This document shows, in pieces, positions 21,834 to 26,553 of a stretch of DNA of 26,553 nucleotides. The translations under genes were made by a program, and so were the position numbers. The stretch covers positions 1 to 26,553 of the forward strand of contig CAJUSB010000038.1 of NCBI GenBank assembly GCA_910589115.1, read 5' to 3'. Numbering within the stretch: position 1 is the first letter of the stretch; every line of letters starts with the position of its first letter. The DNA comes from an uncultured Clostridia bacterium (GTDB taxonomy: Bacteria > Bacillota > Clostridia > Oscillospirales > Butyricicoccaceae). Under the pieces are notes generated by a model. The model saw nothing but the letters and a program-made list of their open reading frames with translations, was not told the DNA's origin and ran no database searches.

Positions 21834-22861
21834 AGAACATATTGGTGACTGGCGGAGCGGGATTTATTGGATCAAATTTTATCCAGTATATACTGGATGA
21901 GCAAAAGGATATCCTTTTGCTGAACCTGGATTTTTTAACCTACGCTGGAAATCTTGAGAATCTGAAATCGGTGGAAAACGATCCGCGTTATTATTTTGTA
22001 AAAGGCGATATCCGTGATCGCCCACTGGTAAATCAGCTGTTTGACGATTATCAGTTCGATACGGTTGTTCATTTCGCAGCGGAGTCCCATGTTGACCGCA
22101 GTATCAGCGAACCGGAGGTGTTTTTATCTACAAACGTTCTGGGAACACAAGTTTTACTGGATGCGGCAAAAGCGCATTGGAATCTGGAGCCGGAGAATAA
22201 ATACTGCCATGAATATCGTCCCGGTGTTCGTTATTTGCAGGTCTCGACCGACGAGGTTTACGGTGCGCTTGGCAAAACAGGAATGTTTACAGAAGAAACG
22301 CCATTGTCACCGAACAGCCCCTATTCCGCATCCAAGGCTTCTGCAGACTTGCTGGTGCGGGCATATCATAAAACCTATGGACTGCCGGTTAATATCACTC
22401 GTTGTTCCAACAATTATGGCCCTTATCAATTTCCTGAAAAGTTAATCCCGTTAATGATCCATAATGCGCAAAACGATATACCTCTTCCGGTTTATGGTGA
22501 CGGGATGCAGATCCGCGATTGGCTGCATGTAAAAGATCATTGCTCGGCAATCCATACTGTTTTGAAAAAGGGAGTGTCCGGTGAAATTTATAACATTGGC
22601 GGCAACAACGAAAAAGCGAATATTGAGATTGTAAAGCTCATTTTAAGAGAATTGAAGAAACCAGAAAGCTTAATCACTTACGTGAAGGATCGCCCTGGGC
22701 ATGATCGGCGATATGCGATTGACCACATGAAGATCACATCAGAGCTTGGATGGAAGCCCGCGTATACGTTTGAACAAGGCATTGAGGAAACCATTCAATG
22801 GTACATGCTCAACTGGGAATGGATTGATCGGATCACAAGCGGAGCGTATCGGAATGTCTAA
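21830..22861 (+). CDS. rfbB: dTDP-glucose 4,6-dehydratase
   Basis: The 343-residue product matches RmlB over its full length. The NAD motif is GGAGFIG (8-14), HFAAESHVDRSI is at 81-92, the catalytic triad region is STDEVYG with T140, D141 and E142, the Y-x3-K pair is Y165/K169, and NNYGPYQFPEKLIPL and RPGHDRRYAID are present. It converts dTDP-glucose to dTDP-4-keto-6-deoxyglucose, the shared substrate for the 2,3-dehydratase and possibly the WecE-like enzyme. No rmlC or rmlD lies in the window, unlike in rhamnose operons. The next gene starts eight bases before its stop codon ends. Confidence 0.97.
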   Translation: MKNILVTGGAGFIGSNFIQYILDEQKDILLLNLDFLTYAGNLENLKSVENDPRYYFVKGDIRDRPLVNQLFDDYQFDTVVHFAAESHVDRSISEPEVFLSTNVLGTQVLLDAAKAHWNLEPENKYCHEYRPGVRYLQVSTDEVYGALGKTGMFTEETPLSPNSPYSASKASADLLVRAYHKTYGLPVNITRCSNNYGPYQFPEKLIPLMIHNAQNDIPLPVYGDGMQIRDWLHVKDHCSAIHTVLKKGVSGEIYNIGGNNEKANIEIVKLILRELKKPESLITYVKDRPGHDRRYAIDHMKITSELGWKPAYTFEQGIEETIQWYMLNWEWIDRITSGAYRNV

Positions 22862-25052
22862 AAATATACACTGTATGAAAACCATGCGGGAATGTCTTGG
22901 CACCATGGTACCGGGGTCTTGGCGTATGCTGGCTGGAGTATTTTTGCTGAATGTGATTTTTTTCCCAGTTTTTCTCTCTTCTTGCCTTTTTTTCATCAAT
23001 GTTCCCGTGCAAGAATGGACCTTCCCGTTTGCGATCATCGCAGCGGGGGGATTCTCTTGCCTGCTTGCGGGGAGGGATTACCGGAAAATGGGCATTTCCA
23101 TTGCATTTGGGGTTCTTTGCCTGACTGTGATACTGTTGTTGTGCACACATACATACGATTTCAGTTGGGATGGGAATACCTACCACAAGAGCATAATCGC
23201 GCTTCTGAAAGACGGCTGGAACCCTTTGCAAGAAACATTTTATTCCTATGCGGAGCGTTTCCCATTCTTGTCATCGGCAAAGGAGACTTGGTTTGACGCC
23301 TATCCCAAAGGGACGGAACTGTGGGCGGCTACTGTTTATGCATTCTTGGGGAATATAGAGGCGGGGAAAGCGTTCAACTTCCTGTCCGGAGCGGCGCTCC
23401 TTCTGATCCTGTGGGAAATCCTGATGGAAACCGCAAGGCTGAAAAGGGGGCAGGCGTTCCTGTGCGCGGCAGTTTTTTCGATCAATCCCATCCTTTCTAT
23501 CCAAGGGCTGACTTATTACAACGATGCGTTCTTATGGGAAATGCTCCTGCTGTTTATCGCGTCATTGCTTTATCTGACACTGTTTGAGGATGGCCGTTAT
23601 CGACAGATTTTCTGTTATTCCGTTTTTGTGAGCATCAATATTGGATTCAATACCAAGTTTTCGGCGGTCATCTTCTTTGGAATGATCGGGCTTTCCTTTT
23701 TTGGTTTTTGGATGGTCGAAGAGCTGCGCGCTGCGGATTTCCGTACCGCATGCGGAAAGGTTTCTGGACGATTTTTCCTGCTTGCCTGTAGTGTTATATC
23801 TGGGCTTGAGTTGACGGGTGCAACATCCTATATCATCAATACCGTCCGTCATCATAACCCGTTTTACACCATGATTGGAGAAGGATCTACCGAGCTGATT
23901 ACCCTACACATGCCTGTTTCCATGAAGGGGTTGCCGCACGCAGTCCGGTTTGTCGCTTCCCTGTTTTCCAAAGTAAGCAATGATACTGCCGTTGAGGCGA
24001 TTCAGTGGAAGCTGCCTTTTCAGTTTTATTCGGAGGAATTTCTTTACGCGCAAATGGAGGATACCCGAGTTGCCGGATGGGGGATTTTCTTCAGCGCCAT
24101 TTTCCTGCTCAGCCTATTCTGCATCGTATGGCATTTTATCACAGTGCAGACTGGTTCCAAACGGCTTTTCCGACTGGTTTGTATGCTTGCGGCATTATCG
24201 GCTATTTTTGTTGCCGTTGTTCCGGGAATGTGCTGGGCGCGCTATTTCGTTGGCCTATTCTTTTGGATAGGGGCGGCAATGGTGATCTTATGTACCAGGA
24301 TGAGTAGATCTGTCTCACAAAGTGCCATGTGCGGCATTTTATTGGGTGCAATGGTAACGTTGTGCGTGTTGAATATGTCTCCATCCATCGGCCGCAATTG
24401 GAAGGAAATCCAGAATTACAAAGCCATACGGCAGGAATTAAGCAGGTTGAAGGAGTTATCCGAGGTTGGTGAACTCCAGGTTAGTTTTGCAGGTGATACT
24501 ACGTTTTACGGACGCTTTTTTAATCTAATGGATGAAGGCATTACGGAATTCCGGTTCCAGGAGGAGGAAGCGCCAGACGCGATGCCAATATTCCCTTCCC
24601 GGCAGCTCCTGTATTCTGTGTCGGGGCCGGAACACTTAGCGGAATATATTCGCAGACTGGACACTGACCGGTATCTGATTTTCATTGCCGCAAAGGATGA
24701 AGCAAGCGCCGCGATCACAGGTGCGCTGGCGGAAGCGATGCAGACGTTGGGACTTGAATTCGACATGCAGGATGCCTATCGATGTTCGTATCTTGCCATT
24801 TCAGACGGCAGTGCGATATATGAGGAAAAAAAAGAGGCTGAGATTTCATGCAGCATGGATGTGGGCGGCGTTTCGGTTTTCATGCGGAGCGGTGGCTATC
24901 TGGAAGGGGACGTTGCGTCTATTATGCTGGACGGTGTCGAATATGCCAAAAATAGGCGTGGACTGAACCTTGTAGTATACAATAAAGAGAAGCAATATGT
25001 AGTGGACAGCATTTATGTGGACTTGTTCACGGATGACAAGGTATGCAGGTGA
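22854..25052 (+). CDS. Large GT-C-like membrane protein with C-terminal ILEI/FAM3-like domain
   Basis: ATG 22854 is preferred over upstream in-frame starts inside rfbB because GGAG lies about ten bases before it. The 732-residue product has roughly 12 membrane helices up to about residue 515. The first large outside loop carries YDFSWDGNTYHK (101-112), with two acidic residues suited to a GT-C active site. After the helices is a soluble region (about 520-650), then residues 662-732 resemble the ILEI/FAM3 (PANDER-like) domain: VFMRSGGYLEGDVASIMLDG and NRRGLNLVVYN, followed by VVDSIYVD. In animals this domain occurs in secreted cytokine-like proteins, and it is also known attached to glycan-related proteins, so carbohydrate binding is plausible. 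The protein may transfer a polyprenyl-linked sugar outside the membrane. The GT-C and ILEI calls come from layout and motif memory, not from a search. Confidence 0.8.
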   Translation: MSKNIHCMKTMRECLGTMVPGSWRMLAGVFLLNVIFFPVFLSSCLFFINVPVQEWTFPFAIIAAGGFSCLLAGRDYRKMGISIAFGVLCLTVILLLCTHTYDFSWDGNTYHKSIIALLKDGWNPLQETFYSYAERFPFLSSAKETWFDAYPKGTELWAATVYAFLGNIEAGKAFNFLSGAALLLILWEILMETARLKRGQAFLCAAVFSINPILSIQGLTYYNDAFLWEMLLLFIASLLYLTLFEDGRYRQIFCYSVFVSINIGFNTKFSAVIFFGMIGLSFFGFWMVEELRAADFRTACGKVSGRFFLLACSVISGLELTGATSYIINTVRHHNPFYTMIGEGSTELITLHMPVSMKGLPHAVRFVASLFSKVSNDTAVEAIQWKLPFQFYSEEFLYAQMEDTRVAGWGIFFSAIFLLSLFCIVWHFITVQTGSKRLFRLVCMLAALSAIFVAVVPGMCWARYFVGLFFWIGAAMVILCTRMSRSVSQSAMCGILLGAMVTLCVLNMSPSIGRNWKEIQNYKAIRQELSRLKELSEVGELQVSFAGDTTFYGRFFNLMDEGITEFRFQEEEAPDAMPIFPSRQLLYSVSGPEHLAEYIRRLDTDRYLIFIAAKDEASAAITGALAEAMQTLGLEFDMQDAYRCSYLAISDGSAIYEEKKEAEISCSMDVGGVSVFMRSGGYLEGDVASIMLDGVEYAKNRRGLNLVVYNKEKQYVVDSIYVDLFTDDKVCR

Positions 25053-25104
25053 ATATTGAAGCGTTCCCGGTAAACGGTTATCCAAAGGCAATAAGGAGGA
25101 TCTT

Positions 25105-25743
25105 ATGACGTTCCAGGTATCGAAATGTTCCGTACGAGATATTGTAAAGCTCATGCGGCCCAAGCATTATTTGAAAAACCTGTTGTTGTTTGTACCCATA
25201 ATCTTTTCCAGGAGGTTGCTGGAGGGGGTGGCATTTTTTCAAGTCTTGATTGGGTTTGGCGCATTTTCCCTGCTCTGCTCGGCCGTTTATATTCTGAATG
25301 ATATCCGGGATGTGGAGTCTGATCGACAGCATGTGGTTAAGCGGAACCGCCCTATCGCAGCAGGGAGGGTCAGCATACCGGTCTCATTGGTTTTGGCAGG
25401 CGCTTGTATAGGCTTATCCGTCTTCTTGGATATCTGTATCGTGGAATCCGGGGCAGATAGTTTCTTTCTGTTGCTGCTGTATTTTATGGTAAACCTGAGT
25501 TACAGCATGGGCCTGAAACACATCCCGTTTTTAGATATTTTCTTGTTGGTACTTGGCTTTTTGATTCGGGTGTTATATGGGGCAGCTATTATTGACGAAA
25601 GCGTATCAAACTGGGTGTCACTGGCTGTCATTTCGCTTTCATTTTATCTGGGCTTGGGGAAGCGTCGGAATGAACTGAAAAAATCGGGTGGTGTCATAAT
25701 ATTGTTGAACAATCTAATTTTCTTCCAAAGAAATACGTATTAA
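25105..25743 (+). pseudogene. UbiA-family prenyltransferase gene (DPPR-synthase type) cut by an IS1-type element
   Basis: ATG 25105 follows a strong AAGGAGG. The first 194 residues are native. They include LMRPKHYLKNLLLFVPI, the prenyl-phosphate-binding NDIRDVESD (65-73) and RNRPIAAG. Later segments are LSYSMGLKHIPFLDIFLLVL and LGLGKRRNEL. This is the pattern of decaprenyl-phosphate 5-phosphoribosyltransferase (Rv3806c type), which joins PRPP to a polyprenyl phosphate. From 25687 the frame runs into the IS and ends at 25743 after 18 foreign residues. Family members have about 290 residues, so the last helices are missing and activity is doubtful. The 3' part of the gene should lie on the far side of the IS, outside the window. 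Confidence 0.88.
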
Positions 25744-26197
25744 TGAAGGTGCCAATGACAGCCATATGGATTTCTTTATTTTTTGAAAAACAGATTGTCT
25801 TACGAGCGAGTCTTTTGATACGCGTTCTTAAGGTCAAATGATCTCTTTCGATTTGCTGTGTATCTTTCTTACCGGTGATCAGTCGATTCTCTGAAATTCT
25901 ATCTTTATAAGCGTAATTATTATCCGCATAAACTGTCTTGATTGAATATGGTTCAAGCAATTTCAAAAGTTCGTCTAAGTATTTATGTTCACGTGTACCG
26001 AAAACATAGGCTAATGGTGTATTTGTTTCATGATCTATTGCCCACCACAGCCAAAGTTGATGTTTCTTATCGTGATAAAAGCTCCACATTTCGTCCATCT
26101 CTATGGACAATCCATCAAGTTCTGCCCCTAATACATTGCAAATCTCTATCTGTATGGGTTTATCAGTTCCATGATTTAATAGATATTCCTCATTCAC
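25694..26197 (-). CDS. insB: IS1-type InsB transposase (DDE domain)
   Basis: The open frame gives 167 residues from GTG 26197. It contains the IS1 catalytic set: D35 in EMDEMWSF, D92 in YADNNYAY and E117 in QQIERDHLTLRTRIKRLARK. ICFSKNKEIHMAVIGTFIN follows near the end. It is probably made mainly as an InsAB' fusion by -1 frameshifting at the A-run near 26218-26224, since the frame is open through that point. The GTG start overlaps the insA stop by four bases and has no clear ribosome binding site. The stop codon lies inside the terminal inverted repeat. All catalytic residues are present, so it may be active. Confidence 0.88.
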   Translation of the reverse strand: MNEEYLLNHGTDKPIQIEICNVLGAELDGLSIEMDEMWSFYHDKKHQLWLWWAIDHETNTPLAYVFGTREHKYLDELLKLLEPYSIKTVYADNNYAYKDRISENRLITGKKDTQQIERDHLTLRTRIKRLARKTICFSKNKEIHMAVIGTFINTYFFGRKLDCSTIL

Positions 26198-26481
26198 TGG
26201 TTTTGCAAATTTTTTCGTTTTTTTAAAACATCTGTTACTGTATTTGGTGAAATGCGCAATATACGTCCGGTATCCCGTGTGCCCGCCCCATTCATTGCCA
26301 TATCAATTATTTTTTCTTTTGTTCCAGGCTTACTAGCATTATTTTTATATTCTAGTTGAAATGTCTTATGTGAGCATGCTTTGTTTCGGCACAAATATCT
26401 CTGCGCACCGGTGCTGCTTTTTCCGTATAATGACACTTCTTCACTTCCACAATATGGGCACTTGACCACTGCTGTCGCCAT
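26194..26481 (-). CDS. insA: IS1-type InsA DNA-binding protein
   Basis: ATG (complement of 26479-26481) follows a GGGAG site on the minus strand and starts MATAVVKCPYCGSEEV, giving 95 residues. A longer frame reaches 26544 but lies in the terminal region. Residues 8-36 form a zinc-finger-like pattern (C-x2-C ... C-x4-C, with CPYCG and CRNKACSH). The rest is a helix-turn-helix (IDMAMNGAGTRDTGRILRIS with SPNTVTDVLKK). In IS1, InsA binds the terminal repeats and represses, while the frameshift product is the transposase. Confidence 0.85.
   Translation of the reverse strand: MATAVVKCPYCGSEEVSLYGKSSTGAQRYLCRNKACSHKTFQLEYKNNASKPGTKEKIIDMAMNGAGTRDTGRILRISPNTVTDVLKKRKNLQNQ
26217..26224 (-). promoter_or_regulatory. 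Probable -1 frameshift site (A7C) joining insA and insB
   Basis: On the minus strand the codons TTA AAA AAA CGA contain AAAAAAAC, like the A6C slippery run of IS1. A -1 shift continues as T-K-K-F-A-K-P-V-N-E-E-Y without a stop into the InsB frame. Confidence 0.7.
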
Positions 26482-26553
26482 TTCATTTTTCTCCCGTTTT
26501 TCTTTTATTGTACCATACTTATTCTTTGATTTCAACAAAATCATGACACTGCC

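Larger units (their letters stand above)
25687..26553 (-). mobile_element. IS1-family insertion sequence
   Basis: The element is 867 bp and reads on the minus strand. Its ends are imperfect inverted repeats. GGTGGTGTCATAATATTG from 25687 corresponds to GGCAGTGTCATGATTTTG read back from 26553, and pairing continues through TTGAA, with about 19 matches in 23. It encodes an InsA-type zinc-finger protein and an InsB DDE transposase in overlapping frames. It interrupts a UbiA-family gene. The direct target repeat cannot be checked because the right flank lies outside the window, which ends at the terminal repeat. Confidence 0.88.

Overview
The window reads as a piece of a low-to-mid GC Firmicutes chromosome, most likely a gut Clostridia (Oscillospiraceae/Lachnospiraceae type). 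This is inferred from strong AGGAGG-type ribosome binding sites, CCA-encoding tRNA genes, the style of the polysaccharide operon and the IS1-type element. No species can be named from the sequence alone.

Region 1 (1-930): the 3' end of an Rpn/PD-(D/E)XK transposase-like gene carrying a tandem GIAIGRDE repeat. It is followed by a decayed second fragment of the same family, a terminator-like hairpin, and sequence with no convincing gene apart from a possible tRNA 3' remnant.

Region 2 (927-2810): a plus-strand tRNA array. It holds a CAU tRNA, a second, initiator-like CAU tRNA, Gln(UUG), Gly(UCC), Ser(UGA), a tRNA-like sequence without a proper anticodon arm, and Ser(GCU), closed by a rho-independent terminator. 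A small unrecognised gene with an acidic, aromatic-ended tail sits inside the array. The 420-bp gap between the second and third tRNAs holds three copies of TTGTGCGGCC, each next to a hairpin.

Region 3 (2851-3890): a pseudogene for a membrane-anchored protein, still in one frame but interrupted by three stop codons, then an AT-rich leader with a perfect 14-bp palindrome.

Region 4 (3890-25686): one long co-directional operon for a cell-surface glycopolymer. It opens with a tyrosine-recombinase-like protein that has lost its catalytic residues. Next come a GT4 and a GT2 glycosyltransferase, an IspD/TarI-like cytidylyltransferase with an SDR partner, and a GT2 fused to a TagF-type polyol-phosphate polymerase. 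A TagGH-type ABC exporter follows, then a YfhO-type GT-C membrane glycosyltransferase. The second half makes and moves a deoxysugar: NDP-hexose 2,3-dehydratase, Gfo/Idh ketoreductase, WecE-like 4-aminotransferase, a GtrB/ArnC-like polyprenyl-phosphate glycosyltransferase, a pair of small EamA/SMR-type flippase subunits, RmlA, RmlB, and a second large membrane protein with a C-terminal ILEI/FAM3-like domain. A UbiA-family (phosphoribosyl-polyprenyl synthase type) gene comes last. rmlC and rmlD are absent, so rhamnose is not the evident product.

Working model (inference): a CDP-activated polyol-phosphate polymer is built in the cytoplasm and exported by the ABC transporter. A dTDP-4-amino-(2),4,6-deoxyhexose is loaded on a polyprenyl phosphate, flipped by the two small subunits, and added outside the membrane by one of the GT-C proteins, giving a teichoic-acid-like polymer with an unusual amino-deoxysugar decoration.

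Region 5 (25687-26553): an IS1-family element in the opposite orientation, inserted in and truncating the UbiA-family gene. Its second inverted repeat coincides with the end of the window.
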